A stretch of DNA of 64,000 nt from Polytrichum commune. Lineage: Eukaryota > Streptophyta > Polytrichopsida > Polytrichales > Polytrichaceae. Location: contig OX485804.1 in assembly GCA_950295325.1 (NCBI GenBank), positions 8,246,001 to 8,310,000 on the forward strand, read 5' to 3'. This document shows, piece by piece, positions 1 to 11,624 of the stretch. Both the position numbers and the translations under genes were made by a program. Numbering within the stretch: position 1 is the first letter of the stretch; every line of letters starts with the position of its first letter. Below the pieces are notes generated by a model. It did no database searches, had not been told where the DNA came from, and saw only the letters and a list, made by a program, of their open reading frames with translations.

Positions 1-1500
1 AGATTACACTAGATAACCTAATGTTGTTGTGATTGCCTATTTGCCAGTAAAAATTACAGCAATGCTATTGTGCTAACCCAACTTAAGTAGTGTTAGCTGC
101 CAAAATTGTTGCGCTTTGGGTTCAAACTTCAGATTTCAACTTCGGCTCAAATTAGGGGTTCTAGATGCCCAGAAATTGAGGTCATAAAGTGCTCACAAGA
201 TCCTGGAACTTCATTGCTGTTAGGGTAGGTTACTGATTGTACCGTTGGCTCTGCTTATCATTTCTTATGAGGTATACCGAATCGGAGGATAGTTGAATGC
301 GAGAGTACAACACAGAGCTCGAAGAGAAGAACGAGAGTGTTTCAATCACAAAATAGTTCTGTAAATATTGCTCCCTAAAGTCCTAACGCTGAGCTGCTTG
401 TTCAAAGTGGTGGGTTGACATATACATGGTATATAAATATATGTGTAGGCCGTATCAAATGTGCTTCTAGTTGGTAATTCTCTAGGCAAAGACGACCACC
501 AACAAAGACACCAGAAGCAGGGCCACTCCAGAGTGTGCATGGCCCACACCAGACAGGCCACCCAAGTCAGCCTGTACGAGTGCCAAGGACAACAAGGCTT
601 TTAGGTGAACAGGTTAGCCGTATCCAAATGCTCAAGTAATCACTTGGTCTTGATCCTTGAAGGAAAATCAAAATAACTTCATAGTGGCAGAGCTCCCGCA
701 TCGTGAACTCAATTCATCGAAGGAAATCTAGGGAAACAAGAAAGACGACATGTTCAGGGTAACCCTCAAGTGTACATCAACAAGACAACAAGCAGCAATG
801 GTCTAACCACTAACAACTTGACAAACCACATCAAAGCCACTCTAGATTCGGAAACATGAACGAGATCTGTGGAAGTGGAGCATGATAATCAAGCTTCGAT
901 TGTTTTTCCAGGAGCAGGGTCCTTAGGCCCATGAACACAGACCCTTTGGGAGATAACTATTACAAATTCGTGGCCTTTGACCACGTCTGCAATGTGCAAT
1001 TCCCAACTCCCCATTGCCTACAAATCAAAATTCAAGTGATGATCATTCCTATTACTCATGAAGAGGACCTAGAAGAAAATGGTTCGGGAGAACCCTTCCT
1101 CTACCTCGCACCCAAATCTGATGCACTGCATAAATCGATCCACGTACAAGCCCCGGAATAATTTGGTTTCACATATATTGATGAAGCCAATTGAATAGCA
1201 GGCAGCAGTTGATCTGCCATAATCTGACTAGCTCTTCGCCTACACATCCTCTACAAGTTGTATTCATCCTTGACCACCACTATCTAAGCATTGTCACGGC
1301 AGAAGGCAGCTGGCCTGCACAGGGGGGAGGAAAATCTCGTTGGGCAATTGTTTGCATGAACCAAGCTCGATCCTTCCTGGAGCCCAGACTTGATGCACTA
1401 GGACCACATTTCCGGACCTGCAGTCAACTTCTGAGTCCCATAACATGTTGTCGTACAATATCTTGAACATTCATAAGAGAATGTGATGTTAATAAACAAA
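1..1500. other. 3' flank of the receptor kinase gene, no separate gene seen
   Basis: This stretch lies downstream of the minus-strand receptor kinase stop codon and should include its 3' UTR. Only short open frames (under 95 codons) without recognisable domains or codon bias are present on either strand. I see no tandem repeat, TIR or LTR here. The sequence is moderately A/T-rich and looks like UTR plus ordinary intergenic DNA. The polyadenylation site cannot be placed with confidence. Confidence 0.5.
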
Positions 1501-4125
1501 TCACCTTCCCTGAGGGTTGACAAGCTGGGAGAAAACTGCACTAGCTGAGGCATCCTCCAGATCGTCATCATCACTTCCCAAGATGTGTGCCTCACTCATC
1601 CCAGACACTTGTGATGAGTCATCAAGGGGATGAGAAGTCATGGCAGAGGGCATAAGTGACACCATTGGGGCACTGGCATCCATCAGATTTGGTTGCGTAG
1701 AACCAGAATTCTCTTGAAGCTGCAAAGCATACTCCAAATTCCAAAGCACATCACCCATGGCAGGTCGGTCCACGCCCTGTTCTTGCAAGCATTTCTCGGC
1801 TGTCTCACCGAACTTGCGTAGGGACTCAGGATTGCAAGCGCCCACAAGTTTCGGATCCATGATGGTCTCTAGCAGTCCTTGCTTTTGTTTTTGGAGTGCC
1901 CATTCCGCAATGTTGACTTGATCCCGAGGAAGAGCAGGGTTGATTGCTGGTCTTGCGCATAAAACTTCCATGAGCACCACACCAAATGAATACACATCAG
2001 ACTTTTCAGTGAGCTGCTGCCTCCTGAAGTACTCTGGATCCAGATATCCAAAGCTGCCTTTCACTGCTGTACTAATGTGGGTTTGCTCTAGAGTTGGCCC
2101 AGTCTTAGAGAGCCCAAAATCTGCCACTTTAGCAACGAAGTTCTCATCCAGTAGAATGTTGGTGGTCTTCACATCACGATGGATGATACCCTGCGCTGCT
2201 CCTGTATGCAAATAGTGCAACCCTCGGGCGGCCCCGATACAGATCTCAAGCCGATTCTTCCACTCTAGTTGCGGCAAGTCGGTGCCATACAGGTGGCCGC
2301 GTAGAGGTCCATTTGCCATATAATCATATACAAGAATCATCTCACAATGCTCTTCGCAGTAGCCAATCAGAGAGACAAGATGCCGATGTCGCAGCTTGGA
2401 AAGGAGCTCTATCTCAGTTTGAAATTCAGTCAACCCTTGCTCAGAGCAAGGGTTACCCCTCTTAACTGCCACCTTGGTGCCATCATCAATCTCTCCCTTG
2501 TACACCTTACCAAAGCCTCCAACACCCAAGATCAATGACTCATCGAAGTTGTTGGTGGCATCCTGAAGCTCTGCAAATGTGAAGTACCTGCCCAGATTGG
2601 TTCCCGCAGTGGACACATAACTGCCTGTCCCGCTTTTATGCGACACAGTAGACATCTTGCTCGCAATGGTCTCCGAGTTGCTTCCTGGATGTGGCAACGG
2701 CAGCCAAGCAGGAGGTGCACGCTTGGTGGCCATCTTCGTCTGCTTGCAGCAACAAAACCATATCGCTGCCATGATGCACCCCACAGCCAATATGCCTGCC
2801 ACGGAAGCACCCGCAATGGCACCAATGCGCGAACCTGACGACCCACTGCTTCCAGATGATCCATCATTCCCAGGTAAGAGAGATGGGTTCGCCCCCGCCA
2901 AACTCCCATCCGTGTTGTTCAGCTTGAAAATCTCCACACCATTCAAAATAGCATCCCTGTATGAGGAAGCTGAGCTCGGAGCAGGGCCGATCTGCAACCA
3001 CAGCTTCGAGCTGCCAGACAGCATGGGCACAAGATAGTCTCGGTACATGGGCCAATCCTGATGCCCAGTGGATGCAATGACATCCAGATTGCTGTCCGCC
3101 GTTTGGTTGTTAATATAGACGTTGAACACACGCTGTCCGATGTTGGAGACGAAAAGCTCGCAGAAATGCAAGCGGACAAAGTACCTGTATCCAAGATCCA
3201 CGGGGAAGATCCAAGTGAGGTTGATGTTGACATTGATGGTGTTCGACACCCCCATCGTGCGTGCAGACGAGTACACTGTTGGCGGGGCAATGTATTCAGG
3301 CAAGATAGATGTGTAGGAGATCACAGCCACAGGAACAGTTCCCACAGTTCCCGTAGCCACCCCAAAGAGATACGCATCATCCGTAACCCATGTCCGCCAT
3401 ATCCCACCCGAATCATTCTGCGGGCTAACAACACCACCTCCCACATTGACATGATACATCACCTGCACAGCCGTTTTCTCCAGACCAAATGGCTGCTGCA
3501 CCGCGGCGGGGCCTACGACGTTCGCATCGTCTGCAAGTATGTCATCCGGAGCCGAAACAACCTCAATCGCGTTCACGAACGCGTAGTTGCTCCCGGTGGG
3601 ATAGAAGTCCAGCACCAGCTTATTCGAAGTAATGTTCACCGAGTACTCGCGGAACACTGAAGGCTTGTCCGTCGACACCCACGACTGGGGCTTGAACTCG
3701 TACAGCAACACATACTGGTTGGCCACCACAGAGAACACGGATGCGTTAGGCGTGAACGTCGTGTATGTGAACGGGTAGAAATACATCCTCACCCAATGCC
3801 TCCCTGGTGTCACTGCAAATGTGTAGGACGCGTTCGCTGTGAAGATCCGCGCTTGCTGCAGCAGCTTCGGGTTCGCCAAGTTCGCATCTGGCACACTCGT
3901 CGATGCCACCACTCCCCCGGCCGCTGTTCCCAACGCATTCCCTGCCACATTGTCCCCCACGAACACCCGCCCATCGTTCGCCGTCACGTTCGCTGACCCC
4001 CCGCAGCTGACCAGAAAGTTGTCCGTGGGCGTGTAAGCAACCTGCGCCTCCACTCCCCACACAACCATCATCGCCACCAACATCCTAACCCACCCATTCC
4101 CCTTTCCCATCGCGAAACCCTGCAC
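1501..4125 (-). CDS. CrRLK1L malectin-like receptor kinase (THESEUS/FERONIA class)
   Basis: This is an 874-codon, uninterrupted, membrane-anchored Ser/Thr receptor kinase. Members of this plant family sense cell-wall state and RALF peptides at the plasma membrane and control growth and fertilisation. A signal peptide (about residues 1-27) is followed by tandem malectin-like domains (about 34-190 and 215-400), a Gly/Ser linker (422-432), a transmembrane helix (about 433-460) ending in a Cys cluster, and a kinase domain (about 530-800). Visible kinase landmarks are the glycine loop GVGGFGKV at 534-541, Lys555, HRD at 649-651, DFG at 669-671 and the GSFGYLDPEY activation segment. It is thus an RD kinase with all key residues. 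The C-terminal FSQLVNPQGR is typical of the family, as are the length and lack of introns. Met1 precedes the signal peptide; Met6 is an alternative start. The activation-loop region resembles THE1/HERK more than FER, but orthology is not settled. Confidence 0.96.
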   Translation of the reverse strand: MQGFAMGKGNGWVRMLVAMMVVWGVEAQVAYTPTDNFLVSCGGSANVTANDGRVFVGDNVAGNALGTAAGGVVASTSVPDANLANPKLLQQARIFTANASYTFAVTPGRHWVRMYFYPFTYTTFTPNASVFSVVANQYVLLYEFKPQSWVSTDKPSVFREYSVNITSNKLVLDFYPTGSNYAFVNAIEVVSAPDDILADDANVVGPAAVQQPFGLEKTAVQVMYHVNVGGGVVSPQNDSGGIWRTWVTDDAYLFGVATGTVGTVPVAVISYTSILPEYIAPPTVYSSARTMGVSNTINVNINLTWIFPVDLGYRYFVRLHFCELFVSNIGQRVFNVYINNQTADSNLDVIASTGHQDWPMYRDYLVPMLSGSSKLWLQIGPAPSSASSYRDAILNGVEIFKLNNTDGSLAGANPSLLPGNDGSSGSSGSSGSRIGAIAGASVAGILAVGCIMAAIWFCCCKQTKMATKRAPPAWLPLPHPGSNSETIASKMSTVSHKSGTGSYVSTAGTNLGRYFTFAELQDATNNFDESLILGVGGFGKVYKGEIDDGTKVAVKRGNPCSEQGLTEFQTEIELLSKLRHRHLVSLIGYCEEHCEMILVYDYMANGPLRGHLYGTDLPQLEWKNRLEICIGAARGLHYLHTGAAQGIIHRDVKTTNILLDENFVAKVADFGLSKTGPTLEQTHISTAVKGSFGYLDPEYFRRQQLTEKSDVYSFGVVLMEVLCARPAINPALPRDQVNIAEWALQKQKQGLLETIMDPKLVGACNPESLRKFGETAEKCLQEQGVDRPAMGDVLWNLEYALQLQENSGSTQPNLMDASAPMVSLMPSAMTSHPLDDSSQVSGMSEAHILGSDDDDLEDASASAVFSQLVNPQGR

Positions 4126-4547
4126 CCTCCTACCCTAACCCTTGGATCGATCGTTGGGGACGACCCGGGGGCCAAATGAGACCAGAGAAGGGCCACTGCG
4201 CAGAAGGCGTCCGTGGCTACCCCATGGGCGAAGCGGGCAGCGCCGTCGCTGCGGATTCACGCACCAAGCGGGCTGGGGGATGCCAAGACGTGAGAGGAGA
4301 GAGAAGGAGCGGGCAATGCGAGGATGCCGTAAGCTTCCGATGGAGGAGCAGCGAGGAGTGTGAGCTGCCCTGCCCGCCCGCGCTGTCCGTCCCTGCTCCT
4401 GCTGTTGCTTGCCAGAGAGTGGGTGCCAGCCAGAGCCAGAGAGAGAGGGAGAGAGAGGAGATCTGCTGCTGCTGCACTGGCTGCCAGCGGCGCTCGACTC
4501 CCCCTCCCTCTTCCCTCTTCCCGGGCCCAGTTCCCACCTCCCTCCTC
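4126..4547 (-). promoter_or_regulatory. 5' UTR/proximal promoter of the receptor kinase gene
   Basis: This is a G/C-richer stretch between the start codon and the satellite array. On the gene's strand it carries a long pyrimidine tract (purine on the plus strand at about 4438-4461), like the CT-rich patches of plant core promoters. No clear TATA box is visible. Promoter function is inferred from position only. Overlapping small ORFs on the plus strand look fortuitous. Confidence 0.4.
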
Positions 4548-7502
4548 AGCCTCCCCTGCTACCTACCTCCTTCCTTCTGCCGCTCTCCCTGCCACTGCAC
4601 TCCCTGCTCTCCAAATGCACCCCTCTCAAAACCATCCATTCTACAACGGAGCACAACGTGATGTGCCGTCGCCCCACCGTCCCCCGTCCCCCATACCATT
4701 GGCCCGACGGAAACAGCAAGTGGCCAGCCCAATGTACATTTCCCTCCCTCAATCTCTGCTACCTACCGTTTTCCTTCCTTCCGCTTTCCTTGGCACTGCA
4801 GTCCCTGCTCTCCGAATGCACCCCTCTCAAAACCATCCATTTTACAACGGACAACGTGATGTGCCGTCGTCCCACCGTCCTCTGTCCCCCATAACACTGG
4901 CCCGACGGAAACAACAAGTGGTTGGCCCAATGTACATCTCCCTCCCTCAATCTCTACTACCTACCGTTTTCCTTCCTTCCGCTTTCCATGGCACTGCACT
5001 CCCTGCTCTCCGAATGCACCCCTCTCAAAACCATCCAAACTACAACGGAGCACAACATGATGTGTCGTCGCCCCACCGTCCCCCGTTCCCCATACCATTG
5101 GCCCAACGGAAACAGCAAGTGGCCGGCCCAATGTACATCTCCCTCCCTCAATCTCTGCTACCTACCGTTTTCCTTCCTTCCGCTTTCCCTAGCACTGCAG
5201 TCCCTACTCTCCGAATGCACCCCTTTCAAAACCGTCCATTCTACAATGGACAACGTGATGTGCCGTCGCCCCACCGTCCTCCGTCCCCCATAACATTGGC
5301 CCGACGGAAACAACAAGTGGTCGGCCCAATGTACATCTCCCTCCCTCAATCTCTACTACCTACCGTTTTCCTTCCTTCCGCTTTCCCCGGCACTGCAGTC
5401 CCTGCTCTCCAAATGCACCCCTCTCAAAACCATCCAAACTACAACGGAGGACAACGTGATGTGTCGTCGCCCCACTGTCCCCCATACCATTGGCCCGACG
5501 GAAACAGCAAGTGGCCGGCCCAATGTACATCTCTCTCCCTCAATCTCTGCTACCTACCGTTTTCCTTCCTTTCGCTTTCCCTGGCACTGCACTCCCTACT
5601 CTCCGAATGCACCCCTCTCAAAACCATCCAGACTACAACGGAGGACAACGTGATGTGTTGTCGCCCCACTGTCCCCCGTCCCCCATAACACTGGCCCGAC
5701 GGAAACAGCAAGTGGTTGGCCCAATGTACATCTCCTTCCCTCGATCTCTGCTACCTACCGTTTTCCTTCCTTCCGCTTTCCATGGCATTGCAGTCCCTGC
5801 TCTCCGGATGCACCCCTCTCAAAACCATTCATTCTACAATGGACAACATGATGTGCCGTCGCCCCACTGTCCCCCATAACATTCGCCGGAAATGGCAAGT
5901 GGCCGGCCCAATGTACATCTCCCTCAACCTCTGCTACCTATTGTTTTCCTACCTTCTGTTTTCCCTGACACTACAGTCCCTGCTCTCCAAATGCACCCCT
6001 CTCAAAACCATCCATTCTACAATGGACAATGTGATGCCGTCGCCCCACCATCCCCCATAACATTGGCCGGAAACGGCAAGTGGCAAGCCCAATGTACATC
6101 TCCCTCAACCTCTGCTACCTAATGTTTTCCTTCCGCTTTCCTTGGCACTCCAGTCCCTACTCTCCGAATGCACCACCCTCAAAATCATCCATTCTACAAC
6201 TGACAACGTGATGGTGCCGTCGCCCCACCATCCCCCATAACATTGGCCGGAAACGGCAAGTGGCAAGCCCAATGTACATCTCCCTCAACCTCTACTACCT
6301 ATCGTTTTCCTTCCGCTTTCCCTGGCACTGCATTCCCTGCTCTCCGAATGCACCACTCTCAAAATCATCCATTCTATAATGGACAACGTGATGGTGTCGT
6401 CGCCCCACCGTTCCCATAATATTGGACAAAAACGGCAAGGTGCAAGTGGCATGCCCAATTTCCACCTCCCTCAGCCTCTACCACCAACCGCCTTCCTTCC
6501 GCTCTCCCTAGCATTGTAATCCTTGCTCTCCGAATGCACCACTCTCAAAACCATCCATTCTACAATGGACAATGTGATGGTGCCATCGCCCCACTGTTCC
6601 TAGAACATTGGACAAAAAATGCCGAGTTGCAACTGCCATGCCCAGTGTACCCCTCCCTCATCCTACCTCTGCTACCTACAGTTTTCCTTCCACTTTCCTT
6701 GGCATTGCAGTCCCTACTCTCCAAGTGCACCACTCTCAAAACCATCCATTCGACAACAGACAACATGATGGTGTCGTCAACCCACCATTCCCATAACATT
6801 GGACAAAAACAATGAGTGGCGAGTGGCAAGTGGCAAGCCCAGTTCCCACCTCCCTCCACCTACCTGTACTACCTACTGTTTTTTCTTCCGCTCTCCTGGC
6901 ACTATAGTCCCTACTCTCCAAATGCACCACTCTCAAAACCATCCATTATACAACAAACAACATGATGATGTCGTTGCCCCACCATTCCCATAACATTGGA
7001 CGGAATCGGCGAGTGGCGAGTGGCAAGTGGCAAGCCCAGTTCCCACCTCCCTCAACCTACCTATGCTACCTACCACCTCATTTCCGTCGCTCTCACCCAC
7101 CCACCCCGCTCTCCAAATGCACCATACTCAAAACCATCCATTCTATAACAGACAACGTGATGGTGTCGTCGCCCCACCATCCCCAAAACATTGGATGGAA
7201 ATGACGAGTGGCATGCCCAATTCCCACCTCCCTCAACCTCTACTACCTACCGCCTTCCTTCCGCTCTCCCTGGCACTGTAGTCCATGCTCTCCGAATGCA
7301 CCACTCTCAATACCATCCATTCTACAACAGACAACGTGATGGTGCCGCCGCCCCCCACCGTTCATGAAACGTTGGATGGAAACAACGAGAGGCAAGTGGC
7401 AGGCCCAATTCCCACCTCCCTCAACATGCCTCAGCCACCTACCATCTTCCATCTTGACTTCTCTTTCACCCTTGCAACCCACCCCCTCGCTCCCCCTTGC
7501 AC
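4548..7502. repeat. Satellite array, 15 units of 177-201 bp, upstream of the receptor kinase
   Basis: Units can be anchored on the conserved CTCTCAAAACCATCC box near positions 4623, 4824, 5022, 5223, 5421, 5615, 5816, 5999, 6176, 6356, 6542, 6733, 6930, 7125 and 7304. Spacings are 201, 198, 201, 198, 194, 201, 183, 177, 180, 186, 191, 197, 195 and 179 bp. Units 1-6 alternate between two variants: ATACCATTGG with AAACAGCAAG, and ATAACA(C/T)TGG with mostly AAACAACAAG, which gives a dimeric higher-order repeat of about 399 bp. Units near the gene are the most alike and distal ones more diverged. A plus-strand frame (4360-5688) stays open because the first unit lengths are multiples of three; its protein is a repeat of about 66 residues with no known domain, and I do not call it a gene. 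Confidence 0.93.
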
Positions 7503-7505
7503 TAA

Positions 7506-7857
7506 GTGCCACTTCACACACGAGGCTCTTTGTCCCGTGACCATCGCATTCTAAGATCTCTCATTGGTCGAAAAGACCAAGACCGTCCAAGTTCACTTCA
7601 CACTAGAAGGTAACGAACGGTCTAAGGGTCCAAAGATGTTATCATGGATGAAAAGTGTACATGGATTCTTACATGGCAAACTATAAATAATGTTTCATGG
7701 TTTGTCAGAGTTTGTGTCATACTTACCACCTAGAAGTAGGCCTAATGCAAATTTTGGCAAACCATGTCAGTTAAACAATTAGTATGGCCTTTGGATGAGA
7801 ATTAAGGGCCCTCACAATTACATTGTCACAACCATTGGCTCATATGTGAAGTGGTCC
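7506..7857. mobile_element. PIF/Harbinger-like MITE, family A copy 1
   Basis: This 352-bp element has inverted ends (GTGCCACTTCACACACGAG on the left; the right end CATATGTGAAGTGGTCC in inverse) and a TAA on each side (7503-7505 and 7858-7860). TIRs starting GGGCC with a 3-bp TAA/TTA duplication fit PIF/Harbinger (Tourist). No coding capacity is seen. It sits in the last satellite unit and abuts a second element across the shared TAA. Its interior is alike, in inverse, to the right part of the 60075-62470 copy, including the 'schema' of a Harbinger end followed by a TTCACTTCACACTAGAAGG-like box. Confidence 0.8.
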
Positions 7858-7860
7858 TAA

Positions 7861-8124
7861 GGGCCGGTTCACATGGGGTCTCAAGTCCCAAGTCCCACTC
7901 ATGTTAAGTTATGAAGTCCAAACATGGAGGCAAAGTCCCACATTTGAGCCTCAAGAGATCATTAAAATATGTTTTATATTCATTGAAGTTGGATCTTGAT
8001 TATTTTTTGCAAAAAATCTCGAGGGTTGGGTCAAGTTTTTTGCCTGACCCAACCAAGGCTCTTTCTCGCACCCATTACAAGCGAAAAAAAAGGTTTATAA
8101 AGTTCGAATAACATAAAAATGAAT

Positions 8125-8175
<51 letters not shown>

Positions 8176-10033
8176 AGACAAAAAAAAATGAATTGCACAA
8201 GTATATGTATGAGTTTGGAATGATGTTGGAGATACGTAGTTGGTGTATGAGTTTAGAGGTCCACATAAAGATACCAAGTTCTTATACATGGATACATCTT
8301 ATTTGTTTGTTTGTTTTTTTTATCAAATCAAGATAGATAGAAACTCCGGTCCCTTTTAGGGGCCGGCGTGAATAGAGTGTCCGTTCGTAATGCCAACAAC
8401 CCGATGCCCATTATCAAATCAACCTCAAGATGGCATCACGAAGTAATCAAAGGTTGGGCAACCCAAGGAAAGATCCTTACCAACTCTCCACACCATCTTT
8501 ACTTGGTTCTCAAGGTTCATGGAGACATGAACCTTCTCAAGAGGTACACATTTTAAATCATTTCCTTTAGGTTATGTAAGTTTTGAAGTTTTTGACTATG
8601 TAGAGTTTTACATATGGAAAATGGAATTGTGAATGATATGCAAAAATGAGTATACTCTTTATTATATTACATAGGAAAATAATACTCTATAAGGTTTTTT
8701 TTGTAAGCTTAGTGCTCTTCACTTTGTGTTTTTTTTTTCATAGAGATCCTTTTGGTTTCATTTTCTTACACTTGAATCAATCAAGGATGGGTTTGCACAA
8801 ATTGCATCCCAAACTCAAGCAAACAAACCGCTTTCAAGCAATGAACATTCACCTTTTGATGATGATTTATTGGAGTCCCAAAAAGATCAACAATTTACAC
8901 CCACAAGAGCTCGGGCACAAACATATGAAGGGAAGTTTGGATCAATTTTGAAATCGGTAGAAAATGGCTCATGCATATGACACCACATGATGGGCCTACA
9001 CATGGTTATATGAAACGCTTTGCATGTGAGGAATCTCATATTAAGTCACCACGGGGTTTGGGAGCAGGTTGCAAAGTATGCAAAAATTGTCCATACGTGA
9101 CCACAAGAAAAACAATGATCACAAATCCGTGGTGGATAGATGAGAAGCTCTTCATTTTCCTCCAATTAATTTAGTTTCTATTACTCATTGTGTATGTGTA
9201 GGCAATATTGGATAGCTTGAATGAAAGGTTTCTTGATTAACTTGCTTTCAATGCATCAAAAAAATTCAATCCAAAGTAGAGCCCGAGTTGCTTGCGTTTG
9301 TAGAACCTTTGAGGCATAAATGTGAAAACAAATCATGGTATGAGGCATGGCAAATTTGTTGGGGCATCAACAAGGGGTATATACCACTTGGCCACATCTC
9401 ATGAAACTTTGGCAAAAATATTTGTCATTCCCTCGAGTATTGCAATTTGTAAAGGGGGATCTTCACAACAAAATGCTATCGAGAGCCATTTGCAGCCTTC
9501 ATAAAAGTTGGGACACTTTGGATGCTTTGACGTGAGTATCATTATGTGGGATAAAGTTGGAGAATACGAATTGGAGGGCAATTTATTGTGGTGCAACATG
9601 AAGAATCGGAGAATCCTTACTTTAGACTAAATATTGTAAGAAGTTCAAGCTTTTCTACATTTATTTTTGAAAGAATATGATTTCATCTCGAATTTTGTGT
9701 GAAAGATTAAGATTTTCTCAACCCATCATTTGAAAGGTACTTCTTTGACATTATCCGTTAAATTGAAGGGCAACATAATATATAATAACTTGTCACATGA
9801 AATGAAGGTGGACTAGTCAAAATGAACAACTAGACCCAACTCCCACACAAGTCCCAACTCCCACCTCCACAAAGTGTTGCCGTGGAGGCATCCATGTCAT
9901 ACTTGGGACTTGGGACTAGGGCCTTGTGTGAAGTGATAAGTCCCTACTTCCATGCTTTTAACAATTGAAATTGCACAAATTGACCTCGAGTGACTTAGGA
10001 CTTAGGACTTGGGACCTCTTTGTGAACCAACTC
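7861..10033. mobile_element. PIF/Harbinger-like element, family B copy 1 (2.2 kb, decayed)
   Basis: The left end GGGCCGGTTCACATGGGGTC and the right end GACCTCTTTGTGAACCAACTC are imperfect inverted repeats flanked by TAA (7858-7860 and 10034-10036). The interior holds a CT microsatellite (8128-8171) and scattered short coding-like frames around 8368-9540. I could not assign these to a transposase. No intact ORF is longer than about 100 codons. With the preceding family A element it splits the satellite array, which resumes right after 10036. Confidence 0.72.
8128..8172. repeat. (CT)n microsatellite
   Basis: About 22 uninterrupted CT dinucleotides inside the family B Harbinger-like element. 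Confidence 0.98.
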
Positions 10034-10036
10034 TAA

Positions 10037-10400
10037 ATCCCTTTCTTCAAAATCACCAATCTCAAAACCATTTATTATACAATGAAAAATGTGGTGGTGG
10101 TGAGGCCATTGCCCCACCATTTCCAACCATTATGAGAATAATGAACGGATCGACCAGGTGGCAAGTGGCACACTTGAATCACCGGGACCTATTAAAATGA
10201 TTCATAATTTATATGCACAAATGCAAAGGGCCGGAATGGTCCATGTCCAAACTAGTTTATTATACAACATACAACACAATGGTGGTGAGGCTGTCACCCC
10301 ACCATTCCAAGAATAATATACGGCAGTAGCAAGATGGCATGTGGCAAGCTTGAAATGCCTAGGACCATGTTGAGGTGATTCCTAATTCATATGCATGGGT
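10037..10400. repeat. Continuation of the 180-200 bp satellite beyond the transposon insertions
   Basis: The sequence right after the TAA resumes the satellite: a CTCTCAAAACC-like box at about 10053, then TATACAATG, a GATGGTG-like box, CCCCACCATT, and GGTGGCAAGTGGCA. A more diverged unit follows at about 10250-10350. The two units are the distal end of the array that starts at 4548, so the array spanned at least 17 units before insertion. Confidence 0.75.
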
Positions 10401-11470
10401 GCAACGGGCCATAACATTGCAAGCTCAACTAGTAGAGTTACAAAATAAGCATGCCACATAGGTGTTCACTTGAGGTCATGGGTAACATGATCAATATCGG
10501 GTTAACGGGCTCTCGTTCATGCCGGTACATGGTATGGGCGTTATTTTTTCTTTTCTTTTTCTTCATTTGAGGTAGATGGGCCTTATTTGATAACTTGTTG
10601 TTCTTTGCTATCTTATACTAGGTACTCGGATTTGCGAGGTTGGAAAATTTATGCGTTCACAAATGTACCCATCTCAAGTAGTCGGGATCAGTTTTATGAA
10701 ATCTTGAAACTAGTCTCACATTGTTATGAATTATCAAAGTCCATCAACCATGAGTCGCAAGAATGTCACAGAACCCCTCCCCCCAATTATGTTGAGTATT
10801 AACCCTAGAATGGTTAGCAAAAGTTGAACAAGTTGAACAATATATTATTGGTGTTTGTTTTTGGAAATGCATCTAACCACCCACCACCCAAATGTGAGTG
10901 TAATCGACCTAGGCCTGCTTATCTTACATAGCATTTATTCCATACATGCAACATTGATGTCACTTTGATACCACGTCCTCCAAGTATAAAATGTAATTTC
11001 AAAAAGGCTCACAGTTGAATCTTTAGCTTTCCTCTTTGGGTAAGCTAGAGGGGCACATTCCCGCTCGGGTCCTTAAACCGCTCACTAGACCTATCCAAAC
11101 AAGAGGTACATTATAGCTTCGTACCTCAAATTTCTATGTAATCATGGTGTACATTTTTGGGGTGAGTGGTTTTGGGTACCCCTATGAGTTCTCCTTCCAA
11201 AATTCATAACTAATTCAATATTAATCCAAAATTAATTATTCCAATTGGTCCAATTTCCAATGTACTTTGCACATCTTCCAAGATTGATTCCCCCTTAATA
11301 ACTCCCCAATGAACATGCCAATCTGAAATTCGAGAGGGAATGTGCCCCTCTACCTTAACAAACCTTATGCATTTTCGAAGTGGTGAGTAGCGGGGGTGCA
11401 TGGGGACCTCACCTCCCTATGCTACTTACCATCTCTCACACACACCCAACCCTAGACGTGATAATGTGTA
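10401..11470. other. Intergenic, nothing recognised
   Basis: A/T-rich DNA with only short open frames and no recognisable domains. There are no direct or inverted repeats of note beyond very weak satellite-like words near 11400-11440. I see no promoter or RNA gene. Confidence 0.5.
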
Positions 11471-11622
11471 GAATGCACTTCCCATTCGACACTTGCAATC
11501 AACATTAAACGATCCGATTGAGAATAGTTGAGTCCAATCTACAAACTTCGTATATGTCACCCAATTGTTGTCAATCGAGATGTGTGCTAATAAATAGTTT
11601 GTGTCAACTAGGAAGTGCATTC
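11471..11622. mobile_element. Small foldback element with TA duplication (MITE-like)
   Basis: A 12-bp perfect inverted repeat (GAATGCACTTCC at 11471-11482, GGAAGTGCATTC at 11611-11622) is flanked by TA on both sides. The 152-bp length and TA duplication fit a Stowaway/mariner-type MITE, but the terminal bases are not the Stowaway consensus. No other copy is in the window, so the call is tentative. Confidence 0.4.
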
Positions 11623-11624
11623 TA

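Noticed and set aside
931-1466. Two frames of 76 and 91 codons downstream of the receptor kinase
   Set aside because: No domain, no codon bias, and they lie in the likely 3' UTR on the opposite strand.
2638-4060. Several plus- and minus-strand frames of 60-200 codons inside the receptor kinase gene
   Set aside because: Shadow frames of the G/C-rich kinase coding sequence.
4546-5349. Set of 63-68-codon minus-strand frames, one per satellite unit
   Set aside because: They are the same satellite text read in the opposite strand; no start context or domain supports coding.
8368-9535. Transposase gene inside the family B element
   Set aside because: Short frames have coding-like composition but no motif that I can name; calling a family would be a guess.
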